This document shows, in pieces, positions 16,894 through 25,423 of a stretch of DNA of 64,000 nt (the stretch's first letter is position 1; every line of letters starts with the position of its first letter). The stretch is taken from contig PNNB01000050.1 of the NCBI GenBank assembly GCA_013823985.1, positions 124,001-188,000 of the forward strand. Reading direction: 5' to 3'. The notes under the pieces are model-generated. The model saw only the letters and a program-made list of their open reading frames with translations. It was not told the origin of the DNA and made no database searches. Both the position numbers and the translations under genes were made by a program. The stretch is from Sphingopyxis sp. (GTDB lineage Bacteria > Pseudomonadota > Alphaproteobacteria > Sphingomonadales > Sphingomonadaceae).

Positions 16894-19002
16894 TTAGAAA
16901 CTGAACCGCGCTGTCAGTTTGAAATCCCGCCCGGCGAGCGCGACGAAATCCTTGGTAAAGGATGCCGCACGGCGCGCTTCCACATCGAAGATGTTGTTCG
17001 CCGCAGCGATCAGGCTGATATTCTTGTCGCGACCGAAGGGCCGCCAGGTGACCGATGCGTTGACCATCGTAAATCCGTCTGTCGGATTTTCGAAGCTTGC
17101 GGTTCGCGTCTGGCTGTCGGTCCATTCGACCTCGCCACGCAGATCCAGCGCGCCGCTCTGCAACTCCAGCCCGCCTTGCACTCGCAGGGGCGGAATGCGG
17201 GGGGCAGGGCCATCGCCCTTGATCGTCGCACGGGTATAGTCGGCAACGCCGTCAATCACGACATCAAAGCCCGCGGCGTGGCCAAGCTGGGCGCTCGCCT
17301 CCGCCTCGACGCCCCACACATTTGCCTTTCGCTGGAGATAGACAAATTCGGGAAGGTCATCGACGATATTGCCCGTGTCATTTTCATAGATAAAATTGCT
17401 GAAACGATTGGTGTAGAGCGTCGTGGTAAAGTCAAAGCGGGTGCTGTCGTAGCGGGCATAAATCTCCCCGTTCCAGCTGCGCTCGCTGCGCAAGGTCGGG
17501 TCACCCACCTCATATGATTGCGTGGCGACATGGGGGCCGTCGGAGAACAGCTCTTCAATCGAAGGTGCGCGCGCCGTACGGGACAGGTTCGCCCCGATTT
17601 TCAAATCGCCTATGTTATAGCCGATGCCAAAAGCAGCGGACAAATTATTGAATTTGCGCGTGATTCCCAAAGGCTGGGCTTCCAGATTGGCGTGGTCGAA
17701 ACGCAGCGCGACTTCTGTATCCAGATTGCCAACCGAAAATTCCTGCAAGGTGAAAAGCCCAAGCTGGTTCGAGCGGGTCGGCGGCAAAAATGCCTCGTCG
17801 CCGACGGCTTCAAAATCGCGGGTCTGGAATTGAAGGCCGCTTGCGCCGCGCCAGCCGCCTTGCTCATTTTGCGTCAGTTCAAACCGGGCTTCGATCGCCT
17901 TGCTGAAGAAGGTTGTGCCCACATCGGGGCCTTCGAGTTCCTTGTGGGTGTAATTGGCATAGCCGGCACGGATGCGGGCCTTATCCAGAAAGCCTTCGCC
18001 CAGTTCCACCTCACCGCGCAGGTCAAACCGATATTGGCGCAGATCGATGCTGACTTCGCCGCCTACGGGTTCGGTAAATTCGGGGCGCTCCGGAATTCCA
18101 TATACGGTGTCGTAAATATTGAAGGACACGCCAAGGCTGCCGCCGTCGTCAATGAAGGCCCCGCCCGCGCCGAACGTCCAGGTTTCCACGCCGCTATTGG
18201 GGAGGCGGCCGCGGAAATCGGCCCAGTCACGGGCATTGGCAGCTTCGGTTACATTACCCAGTGCGGTTTCATCCGCGGCCACGTCCAATGCTTCGGTGCG
18301 CAACTCAGGCGACAGAAGATAGCCGCCGATGCGGAGATCTTTCGACTTGCGATAACTGCCGTCGACATGCGCAACAAAACGGTCGGACAAGGGAACGTCA
18401 ACGGAAGCGCCGCCGGAATATTCCTTGGATACCGTCGAATAGCCCAAAAGCGCGTCGATATGAATGGGCTCGGAAGGAACCGCGCGGGGAATGCGCTTAT
18501 CAATGACATTGACCGCGCCGCCCACCGCCTGACCACCAAATAGCAAAACAGCAGGGCCGCGCAGCACTTCGATGCGCTCTGTGGTCAATGCATCAATGGT
18601 AACCGCATGGTCGGCCGATGTGTTGGATGCGTCGATATTTCCGATGCCATCGGTCAAGACGGCGACACGATTGCCCTGAAATCCGCGCAAGACGGGCCGT
18701 GATGCTCCGGGAGAAAAGCTTGTTGCGGATACGCCGGGTATGCTGGTGAGCATGTCACCAATCTGTCCCTGCGTTTCGGATGCAAGGTCCTCGCCCGACA
18801 GCGCCGACGTGCCGGACAGGATATCCAGACGCTCCACATAAGGCGCCGTTACAACAATTTCTTTTTCCGTATGAAAATCATCATCGCTGGTCGTTGCAGC
18901 ACCTTGCTGTGCATATGCAGGCGCCACCAGGGCAAGAGACAGGGCGTAAAGGCTCGCGGAATAGAACATCGTACGTGTTGGAAGCATTGAAATAATTACC
19001 AT
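16894..19002 (-). CDS. znuD: TonB-dependent receptor, ZnuD-like (probable zinc uptake)
   Basis: 702 residues. A signal peptide ends near VAPAYA (about 31); a plug domain (about 48-165) has EIVVTAPY as TonB box region and TERIEVLRGPAVLLFGGQAVGGAVNVID; the rest is a 22-strand barrel ending in the outer-membrane signature LTARFSF with terminal Phe. The segment ELFSDGPHVATQSYEVGDPTL matches ZnuD-type receptors, and a Zur-type operator lies 34 bases upstream of the start. Zinc import across the outer membrane is therefore likely; no histidine-rich loop is visible. The ATG at 19002-19000 has no clear Shine-Dalgarno; Met6 is an alternative. Confidence 0.85.
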   Translation of the reverse strand: MVIISMLPTRTMFYSASLYALSLALVAPAYAQQGAATTSDDDFHTEKEIVVTAPYVERLDILSGTSALSGEDLASETQGQIGDMLTSIPGVSATSFSPGASRPVLRGFQGNRVAVLTDGIGNIDASNTSADHAVTIDALTTERIEVLRGPAVLLFGGQAVGGAVNVIDKRIPRAVPSEPIHIDALLGYSTVSKEYSGGASVDVPLSDRFVAHVDGSYRKSKDLRIGGYLLSPELRTEALDVAADETALGNVTEAANARDWADFRGRLPNSGVETWTFGAGGAFIDDGGSLGVSFNIYDTVYGIPERPEFTEPVGGEVSIDLRQYRFDLRGEVELGEGFLDKARIRAGYANYTHKELEGPDVGTTFFSKAIEARFELTQNEQGGWRGASGLQFQTRDFEAVGDEAFLPPTRSNQLGLFTLQEFSVGNLDTEVALRFDHANLEAQPLGITRKFNNLSAAFGIGYNIGDLKIGANLSRTARAPSIEELFSDGPHVATQSYEVGDPTLRSERSWNGEIYARYDSTRFDFTTTLYTNRFSNFIYENDTGNIVDDLPEFVYLQRKANVWGVEAEASAQLGHAAGFDVVIDGVADYTRATIKGDGPAPRIPPLRVQGGLELQSGALDLRGEVEWTDSQTRTASFENPTDGFTMVNASVTWRPFGRDKNISLIAAANNIFDVEARRAASFTKDFVALAGRDFKLTARFSF

Positions 19003-19035
19003 ATTTTGAAGGGAGATGCAGAGTTATAGCCAGCA

Positions 19036-19050
19036 TGTTATAATATAACA
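19036..19050 (-). promoter_or_regulatory. Zur operator (zinc uptake regulator box)
   Basis: TGTTATAATATAACA is a perfect inverted repeat about a single central base and matches the known Zur-box core GTTATAnTATAAC. It sits 34 bases before the start of the ZnuD-like receptor, where repressor binding would block transcription when zinc is ample. The divergent cysteine synthase starts 141 bases away on the other side. Confidence 0.85.
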
Positions 19051-19190
19051 ATACCTAATCCGGGCTTTCGACAAAATGACGCCAACGAACGACGATTTGC
19101 AATTCCGGCGCTCTGCACGATGTCACTCGTGTCGTCGTGCTGCACAGTGCGGCTTGCGGATGTAACGGAACGTCTTTAGCACCTAACGGC

Positions 19191-20183
19191 ATGATGACCG
19201 TGCCAAACACACTTGATCTTATCGGAAATACCCCACTGGTTCGCCTGCGCGGCCCGAGCGAAGAAGCCGGATGCGACATTTTTGGCAAATGTGAATTTGC
19301 CAACCCGGGTGCATCGGTCAAGGATCGCGCTGCGTTGTTCATTGTCCGGGACGCCGAACGGCAGGGGCTGCTGAAGCCGGGCGGCACAATTGTGGAAGGC
19401 ACGGCTGGAAATACCGGCATTGGCCTTGCCCTGGTCGCCAATGCGCTGGGGTATAAAACGATCATCGTGATGCCCGAGACTCAGTCGCAGGAGAAAAAGG
19501 ACACGCTGCGGGCCTTGGGTGCGCAACTGGTTCTTGTTCCGGCAGCGCCTTATTCAAATCCCGGACATTTCGTCCACACATCGCGCCGTTTGGCCGAAGA
19601 AACGCAAAATGCGGTCTGGGCAAACCAGTTCGACAATATCGCCAACCGCAAAGCACATATCGAGACGACGGCCGAAGAAATCTGGACCCAGATGGAGGGA
19701 CGCGTCGACGGTTTTACCTGCGCTGCGGGTACGGGCGGCACGATCGCGGGCGTCGGGCTGGGGCTGAAAGCCAAGAATGAAAATGTCACGATTGCCTTGA
19801 CGGATCCCCATGGCGCGGCGCTTTACAATTACTTTGCCTGTGGCGAACTGCTTTCCGAAGGCAGTTCTGTTGCGGAAGGCATCGGGCAAGGGCGCATCAC
19901 AGCCAATCTGGACGGTGCGCCGATCGATACGCAATTCCGCATTTCCGATGAAGAGGGCTTGGTCTGGGTCCGGCGCCTTTTGGCCGAAGAAGGCCTGTGC
20001 CTGGGTCTTTCGTCCGGCATCAATGTTGCTGGCGCTATCGCGCTTGGAAAGCAACTCGGTAAAGGGGCGCGGATCGCGACAATATTGTGTGATACCGGAT
20101 TCCGGTATCTTTCGACAATCTACAACCCGCAATGGATGCAGTCCAAAAACCTGCCCCCAATGCCTTGGCAACTGGAAAATTGA
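19191..20183 (+). CDS. cysK: Cysteine synthase (O-acetylserine sulfhydrylase), CysK family
   Basis: 330 residues from ATG 19191 (19194 is equally possible); the earlier in-frame ATG at 19137 adds 18 residues unlike the family. It is a fold-type II PLP enzyme: LDLIGNTPLVRL at the N-terminus, the PLP lysine in NPGASVKDRAAL, phosphate-binding GTAGNTGIG and GTGGTIAG, and CDTGFRYLST near the end. It makes cysteine from O-acetylserine and sulfide. It is divergent from the zinc receptor. The downstream neighbour begins 56 bases on. Confidence 0.9.
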   Translation: MMTVPNTLDLIGNTPLVRLRGPSEEAGCDIFGKCEFANPGASVKDRAALFIVRDAERQGLLKPGGTIVEGTAGNTGIGLALVANALGYKTIIVMPETQSQEKKDTLRALGAQLVLVPAAPYSNPGHFVHTSRRLAEETQNAVWANQFDNIANRKAHIETTAEEIWTQMEGRVDGFTCAAGTGGTIAGVGLGLKAKNENVTIALTDPHGAALYNYFACGELLSEGSSVAEGIGQGRITANLDGAPIDTQFRISDEEGLVWVRRLLAEEGLCLGLSSGINVAGAIALGKQLGKGARIATILCDTGFRYLSTIYNPQWMQSKNLPPMPWQLEN

Positions 20184-20239
20184 CGCTATCGTCTCCATAT
20201 AAGGTTCGTATCTGAACATTGTCGCGAGAAAGAAGTCAC

Positions 20240-20530
20240 ATGGTAGAACCACGCCAATCGGCACTGCAGCGAATACAGGTCGGCGTCATAGGTCTCGTGG
20301 TCGTGCTTTTGTTCGTCAGCCTTGCAACGATGGTGCTCGACCGCGTGAAGTCGGGGCCGGAAGCGGCCGCCACCCCTGAAAGCAGTGTTGCTGCGGATTC
20401 AGAACTAACACCGCCCGACGAACCTTTGGCGGAGCTTGGCGTTACGCCGATCGCAAAGGATGATGAGGCGGACAAGGCACTGGAAGAACCCGCGCAATCC
20501 ATACGGCAGGTACAGGGCCGCACCCAATAA
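20240..20530 (+). CDS. Uncharacterised single-pass membrane protein
   Basis: 96 residues from ATG 20240, which has AGAAAGAAG just upstream (a TTG at 20219 is in frame but weaker). One membrane helix (about 10-32: IQVGVIGLVVVLLFVSLATMVL), then an acidic, Pro/Ala-rich tail. No known domain recognised. It lies 8 bases before the GldG-like gene, so the two are probably co-expressed and may interact. Function unknown. Confidence 0.65.
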   Translation: MVEPRQSALQRIQVGVIGLVVVLLFVSLATMVLDRVKSGPEAAATPESSVAADSELTPPDEPLAELGVTPIAKDDEADKALEEPAQSIRQVQGRTQ

Positions 20531-20538
20531 GGATGCCA

Positions 20539-21375
20539 ATGCGCATGCTCAATTCATTATTCCGCTCCGGCGCGCAAAAGCGCTTGCTGGTTGGTTTGCT
20601 TCTCGTTCTTGGCGTGGTGTTTTTTCTGTCCGCCATGCGCTATTTCCAAAGTGACGATGTCGGGGTTAAGCCGACAATCGGACTGATGACGACGTTGCCC
20701 CTGCAATGGAGCGAAGGCGGTATCGAGGCTGATCTCGCCCAAGATGCGCAACCGCACCCCGCATATGCGCGACTGCAGCAGCAATATAATGTCCGCCCCG
20801 TTGACACATTCGATGGGTTGGATAGCCAGCCTGTGGACATGCTCATTCTGGCGCAACCGCGGGCGCTTTCACCGGCCGAGCTTGTGAAGCTGGATGGCTG
20901 GGTGCGGGCAGGAGGGCGCCTGCTGGTCTTTGCCGACCCGGCGCTGCAATGGGGAAGTCTATATCCCATTGGCGACAAGCGCCGCCCGCTGTTCACGACT
21001 ATGCTCTCACCGCTGTTTTCCCATTGGGGGTTGGAGCTTGTGCTGCCCATGACCGGACAGGAAGCCATTACACTTCTGGACGTAAACGGTCTGACCTTGC
21101 GGACGCAAACGGCCGGAGAGTGGATTGAAAAGGCGGGCGAAGGCAAAGGAAGCTGCCAAATACTGGAGCGCCGGATTGTAGCGGACTGCAAGATTGGTAA
21201 GGGCCGGGCATTGCTTGTGGCCGATGCCGACCTGCTCGATACCGTCTATTGGGAAGGGCAGGGGGTGCGGGTCGTGACCGGCACGGATGAATTCCCAAAT
21301 CTGCAATGGGTGGAAAAACTGGTTTTCGCAGTCCGAAACAATAAAGGCGTTTCCGGGGATTTTGTGGGTCAATGA
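20539..21375 (+). CDS. GldG-like / ABC-auxiliary membrane protein of unknown function
   Basis: 278 residues from ATG 20539, which has AAGG at good spacing; ATG 20533 is too close to it. One N-terminal membrane helix (about 13-32), then a periplasmic domain with a region resembling the auxiliary component of Gld-type ABC transporters: PVDMLILAQPRALSPAELVKLDGWVRAGGRLLVFADP. Two cysteines near 212-223 (SCQILERRIVADCKIG) may pair. No partner ATPase is nearby. It stands just before mraZ. Family assignment is from pattern memory, not a search. Confidence 0.6.
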   Translation: MRMLNSLFRSGAQKRLLVGLLLVLGVVFFLSAMRYFQSDDVGVKPTIGLMTTLPLQWSEGGIEADLAQDAQPHPAYARLQQQYNVRPVDTFDGLDSQPVDMLILAQPRALSPAELVKLDGWVRAGGRLLVFADPALQWGSLYPIGDKRRPLFTTMLSPLFSHWGLELVLPMTGQEAITLLDVNGLTLRTQTAGEWIEKAGEGKGSCQILERRIVADCKIGKGRALLVADADLLDTVYWEGQGVRVVTGTDEFPNLQWVEKLVFAVRNNKGVSGDFVGQ

Positions 21376-21689
21376 CGGGTGTTTGTGAAACATCGCGCGG
21401 AATCCATGGAAAAGGGGCAGAATTGCCCGCAAAATGGGTTGATTTTACGGGGAAAGGCACAAGTTTTTTACAAGGGCTGTTCAAAAGTTATGTCGTGAAA
21501 ACAGGAGCTTACTGCCAATAGCGGTAAAATTCCCATAAATTCCCTCTTTTCATCCATAAAATCCCTTGGTATGCCCAGTCATCCAAGGGGTGGATTCCTG
21601 ATTCTTTCGGTCGTTCCGGCGTCCGCATGGCGATGTCCTGTCGCCATGATCGGCAATCTGCGCCCTGCTTCGGAGGGTGGGTTAGAGCT
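21376..21689 (+). promoter_or_regulatory. mra (division/cell-wall cluster) leader and probable promoter region
   Basis: About 314 bases without a gene before mraZ. It holds a tandem array of TCCC units at 10-base spacing (21531-21565), an inverted repeat CCCTTGG/CCAAGGG (21563-21569 and 21583-21589), and three GANTC sites (21400-21404, 21593-21597, 21600-21604). No clear -35/-10 pair could be read. Since the next 16 genes run head to tail, this is the most likely site of the main dcw promoter. Confidence 0.6.
21531..21565 (-). promoter_or_regulatory. Candidate MraZ-binding repeat array
   Basis: Read on the minus strand, the units are (A/T)GGGA-like with a 10-11 base step: GGGAT, (degenerate GGATG), GGGAA, GGGAA. 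Known MraZ targets in E. coli are TGGGN repeats separated by 5-base spacers before mraZ. Position, spacing and sequence fit, though the second unit is degraded and the orientation is reversed with respect to mraZ. Autoregulation is inferred. Confidence 0.5.
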
Positions 21690-22181
21690 TTGTCAGCATT
21701 GGTCGTCTATGCAGGTTCGGGGGTGTCTTCCGTAGACGCCAAGGGCCGCGCGACGATTCCCGCCGAGCTCCGCGACAGCGTACAGGCATCCAGCGGTGCA
21801 AATACCGTGTGCATTTCACGACATTCAAAATTGCCCTGCCTGATCGGTTTCGGCGGAGCGGAGCGTTTGAAGCTGCGCACCGATGTCGAGGCACAATGGC
21901 AGAGCGCGGTAAGCCGGGGCGTTGAATTCGACCGTGAGCTTGCGGGCATCACGGCGTCTTCCATTTTCGAAACAAATTTCGAAGCGAGCGGACGGTTTGT
22001 TCTGTCGCCCATGCTGCGGCATTTCGGAAAGATTGAAGACCGGGCCTTCTTCTTCGGCGCCACCACCCACTTCATGCTGTGGAACCCGGATATCTTCCTT
22101 TCCGACGCACCCGCAGGTTTTGATGCCGTCAAGGACGAGCTGCACTATTGGCTCGCCCAAGCCGGAAAGCGCGACAAATGA
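21690..22181 (+). CDS. mraZ: Transcriptional regulator MraZ
   Basis: 163 residues from TTG 21690, preferred because a GGAGGGTGGG run lies just upstream and the family begins close to [18 protein letters not shown]; an ATG at 21627 adds 21 unlikely residues. Two AbrB-like half-domains are present: [16 protein letters not shown] and [19 protein letters not shown], each with the DxxGRxxxP pattern. MraZ binds the dcw promoter and represses it in E. coli. The stop overlaps the rsmH start (ATGA). Confidence 0.88.
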   Translation: MSALVVYAGSGVSSVDAKGRATIPAELRDSVQASSGANTVCISRHSKLPCLIGFGGAERLKLRTDVEAQWQSAVSRGVEFDRELAGITASSIFETNFEASGRFVLSPMLRHFGKIEDRAFFFGATTHFMLWNPDIFLSDAPAGFDAVKDELHYWLAQAGKRDK

Positions 22182-23134
22182 TCGCGCAGGCCCCCCATAT
22201 TCCCGTTTTGTTGGATGAAGTAATTCACGCTCTGGCCATCACCCCTGGATCAGAGATTGTGGATGGCACCTTTGGGGCAGGAGGATACAGCCAAGCGATA
22301 CTGGCTGGCGGTGCGCGCGTTTACGCGTTTGACCGCGATCCCGATGCCCTGTCAGAAGGTGCAGACCTTGCAGGCCGCAGTGGAGGTGCTTTGCGCCTTT
22401 ACTCGGCCTGCTTTTCTGATCTCGACACTGTGTTGTTGGCCGATGGCGTCACCGATGTTGACGGCGTTGTGCTCGACATTGGCGTGTCATCCATGCAGCT
22501 TGACCGCGCCGAGCGGGGCTTTTCCTTTCAGAAGGATGGTCCGTTGGACATGCGGATGGCGCAAGATGGCATGTCGGCAGCCGATTTTGTCAATGAGGCG
22601 GACGAAGCCGAAATTGCCGACGTCATCTACCGCTATGGCGAGGAACATCGCTCGCGCCGGATTGCGCGCGCTATCGTTGCAGCGCGTCCTTTGAGCACGA
22701 CGGCACAACTTGCCGCTATTGTGCGCAAGGCCGTCGGTCATAAGCCGGGCGCGCCCAAAGACCCGGCAACCCGGGCTTTCCAAGCGATCCGCATTCATAT
22801 CAACCGCGAACTTGATGAACTTACCGATGGGCTGGAGGCTGCAGAACGCATGCTCAAGCCCGGCGGTCGCCTGGCTGTTGTGACCTTCCACAGCCTCGAA
22901 GACCGCATCGTAAAACAGTTTCTGCGCCGCCGTAGTGGCGCGGAGGGTGCAGGGTCCAGGCATATCCCGGTGGTCGCAAATGCTGGCCCTGCATCCACTT
23001 TTGAAAAGGCCGACAAGGCTATCCGTCCATCCGAGGCGGAACTCAACCGAAACCCGCGGGCACGTTCGGCCACGTTACGAACAGCAACCCGCACAGCAGC
23101 GCCCGCATGGGCCGAAGGAGGATTGGCAGCATGA
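22178..23134 (+). CDS. rsmH: 16S rRNA m4C1402 methyltransferase RsmH (MraW)
   Basis: 318 residues from ATG 22178 (overlapping the mraZ stop). AdoMet motif [11 protein letters not shown] (about 27-37), [20 protein letters not shown] (about 98-117) and the C-terminal [14 protein letters not shown] are diagnostic. It methylates N4 of C1402 in 16S rRNA together with RsmI. Translation is likely coupled to mraZ and, through ATGA, to ftsL. Confidence 0.96.
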   Translation: MIAQAPHIPVLLDEVIHALAITPGSEIVDGTFGAGGYSQAILAGGARVYAFDRDPDALSEGADLAGRSGGALRLYSACFSDLDTVLLADGVTDVDGVVLDIGVSSMQLDRAERGFSFQKDGPLDMRMAQDGMSAADFVNEADEAEIADVIYRYGEEHRSRRIARAIVAARPLSTTAQLAAIVRKAVGHKPGAPKDPATRAFQAIRIHINRELDELTDGLEAAERMLKPGGRLAVVTFHSLEDRIVKQFLRRRSGAEGAGSRHIPVVANAGPASTFEKADKAIRPSEAELNRNPRARSATLRTATRTAAPAWAEGGLAA

Positions 23135-23691
23135 GTCTCGCCATGAAGCGTTTAAAGAATTTAGGCTGGCTTGCGCTGGTGTTCATGGTGGCTATTCTGC
23201 TTTATCCGCTGTCGCTGAACGTCGCGGCAGTACATAGCGATTTGATTGCGGTGGATCGCGAGATTTTGGATACCAAGCGCGAAATCAGCTTCTTGCAGGC
23301 TGAAATTCGGACTCGCGCCAGCTTGCAGCAACTCGAAGAGTGGAATGAACTGCTCTATGGCTATGCGCCACCGACTGCCGCACAATTTGTTGATGGAGAG
23401 GCGGCGCTTGCCGGTCTCAGTTCCGATGTGCCCGTCACAAAACCCGTGATGGTTGCATCCAGCGATCAGCCGGCTGGTGCGATCGGCAATGGAGCGCATA
23501 ATAGTGCGTCTGTGCCTTCGGAGCCCGAAATCAAGATTGCGCAGGCTTCAAATCCCGCCCCGTCTGTCCAGGCGCCCAAAGTCGAGCAAAGCCGCACGGA
23601 GCGGCTCGCGCGGATGGATGAAAAGCTGCTTTCGGACGACCTCATGCGCGATATCACTGCCAAGGCGGATCGGGAGCGCAAAGGTCGATGA
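23131..23691 (+). CDS. ftsL: Cell-division protein FtsL
   Basis: 186 residues from ATG 23131, which overlaps the rsmH stop. A short cytoplasmic N-terminus, one membrane helix (about 11-33), then a leucine-rich coiled coil (about 36-75: [20 protein letters not shown]). The coiled coil pairs with FtsB in the FtsQLB complex. The protein is longer than E. coli FtsL (121) because of a Pro/Ala/Ser-rich periplasmic tail (about 85-186). Identified by topology and by its place between rsmH and ftsI. Confidence 0.88.
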   Translation: MSLAMKRLKNLGWLALVFMVAILLYPLSLNVAAVHSDLIAVDREILDTKREISFLQAEIRTRASLQQLEEWNELLYGYAPPTAAQFVDGEAALAGLSSDVPVTKPVMVASSDQPAGAIGNGAHNSASVPSEPEIKIAQASNPAPSVQAPKVEQSRTERLARMDEKLLSDDLMRDITAKADRERKGR

Positions 23692-25421
23692 CCATATTGG
23701 CAGCCCGAACAACGACACGTAAAAACGGGATCGGCACACCGCCGTTCGCGGCGCTCGGTTTTTGGCGCCTGCTTGTTTTGCTGGCGGCGTTCGGGCTGTT
23801 CGTTCTTCTGTTGATCGGGCGGTTGGCGACACTCGCGCTGTTTGAAAGCACGCGCGCTTATGGTGCCACGAACACGGACTATGTTCCCGACCGTGGCGAT
23901 ATAGTCGACCGGAACGGCGTCCCGCTGGCGCGTAGTATTTATGGCTATGCCATCTGGGTGAAGCCCGACCAGTTGCTAGGCAATAAGAAGGAACTGGCCA
24001 ACCAACTGGCCGCGATCTTCCCGGATACAAGTGCGGCTGAATTTTACGGCAAGCTTACCGCCGATAAGCCGGGCTATCTCCGCAAACGGGCGTTGCCGGA
24101 GCAGGTGCGTCAGGTGCACGATCTGGGCGAAATTGCTATCGAATTTCCCCGCGAAGCGACGCGTTTATATCCGCAGCATGATATGGCGGCGCATGTCCTC
24201 GGCTTTGTGAACCGGGACGGCAATGGTGCCATGGGGATGGAGCGGGTGATGAACGAGCACCTGCGCGACCCGTCCAAACGATCAAAGCCGCTTAATCTGG
24301 CGCTTGATGTCCGTGTGCAGGCGGCACTGGAGAGCGAACTGCTCGCAGGCATGCGGTCCAACAGTGCAAAAGGGGCGGCGGGTATTGTCCTTGATGTGCA
24401 GACGGGCGAAGTGGTCGCGATGGCGACGCTGCCGTCGTTCAACCCCAATCGTCCTTCCTTTGCGAACATTCCCGATCTGGGGGAAACCATTGTGGACGGG
24501 CGCTACCCGATTTCGCGCCAGACCAACAATGTGACCAACCGTGTTTATGAATTGGGTTCGACCTTCAAGCCTCTAACGGTGGCTGCCGCCCTCGACGCAG
24601 GAACGGTGCGCGACCTGTCGATACGCTATGACGCCACCAAGCCCATCGAAATTGGCGGCTTTAAAATTCGCGATACGCACCCTTCGGGGCGCTGGCTCAA
24701 TACGCCTGAGGCTTTGATTCATAGCTCGAACATCGTCACCGCGCAGATCGCCGATAATCTCGGCGCGGCGCGTATGGATGCGATGTTGCGGACGATGCAC
24801 TTCAACGCGCGGCCGGACATTGAACTCGCCGAAAAAGCGATGCCGATTTATCCCAAGAAGTGGGGGCGCCTAACGAATATGACCGTTGGTTTCGGGCATA
24901 GTATCGCGGTGACGCCGCTGCACTTGGCGAGCGGCTATGCGGCGATGGTGAACGGCGGGATCTATCGTCCTGCCACGATGTTCAAGACCGACCCGAACGC
25001 GAAGCTTCCCGGAAAGCGCGTGTTTACCGCCGCGACCAGCGCGCGGATGCGTCAGCTTATGCGGATGATTGTCGTCGATGGCACCGGACGCAAGGCGGAT
25101 GCGTTGGGGTATCGCGTCGGCGGGAAAACAGGATCGGCTGAAAAGCCGGGGGTCGGGGGATATAACCGCACTCGGGTCGTCGCGACATTTGCCGCCGCTT
25201 TCCCGATGGATAATCCGCGCTACGTCGTGCTGGCGATGCTTGACGAACCCAAGGGCACGGCAGAGGCTAGCTTTCAGCGGACGGCGGGTTACACCGCTGC
25301 GCCGGTGGTGCAGAAAACAATTACGCGCATCGGTCCCTTGCTGGGCATTATCCCCGATATGAAGCGCGATGTTGATGTTTCGGAACTGATGCCTTTATTG
25401 TGGAAGGCAAAGGGAGAGTAA
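23688..25421 (+). CDS. ftsI: Septal peptidoglycan transpeptidase FtsI (PBP3)
   Basis: 577 residues. One N-terminal membrane helix (about 25-50), a pedestal/dimerisation domain with RGDIVDRNGVPLA, and a penicillin-binding transpeptidase domain with all three motifs: STFK (Ser291 nucleophile), SSN (346-348) and KTG (480-482). It crosslinks septal peptidoglycan in partnership with FtsW. Overlaps ftsL by ATGA; murE follows after 2 bases. Confidence 0.97.
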   Translation: MTILAARTTTRKNGIGTPPFAALGFWRLLVLLAAFGLFVLLLIGRLATLALFESTRAYGATNTDYVPDRGDIVDRNGVPLARSIYGYAIWVKPDQLLGNKKELANQLAAIFPDTSAAEFYGKLTADKPGYLRKRALPEQVRQVHDLGEIAIEFPREATRLYPQHDMAAHVLGFVNRDGNGAMGMERVMNEHLRDPSKRSKPLNLALDVRVQAALESELLAGMRSNSAKGAAGIVLDVQTGEVVAMATLPSFNPNRPSFANIPDLGETIVDGRYPISRQTNNVTNRVYELGSTFKPLTVAAALDAGTVRDLSIRYDATKPIEIGGFKIRDTHPSGRWLNTPEALIHSSNIVTAQIADNLGAARMDAMLRTMHFNARPDIELAEKAMPIYPKKWGRLTNMTVGFGHSIAVTPLHLASGYAAMVNGGIYRPATMFKTDPNAKLPGKRVFTAATSARMRQLMRMIVVDGTGRKADALGYRVGGKTGSAEKPGVGGYNRTRVVATFAAAFPMDNPRYVVLAMLDEPKGTAEASFQRTAGYTAAPVVQKTITRIGPLLGIIPDMKRDVDVSELMPLLWKAKGE

Positions 25422-25423
25422 TA

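Noticed and set aside
17518-18543. A 341-codon plus-strand frame inside the TonB receptor gene
   Set aside because: Opposite to the receptor, with no recognisable domain; a shadow of the barrel coding sequence.
19100-19140. GCACGA/TCGTGC hairpin between the zinc receptor and cysK
   Set aside because: Six base pairs with a 14-base loop is within chance for GC-rich DNA.
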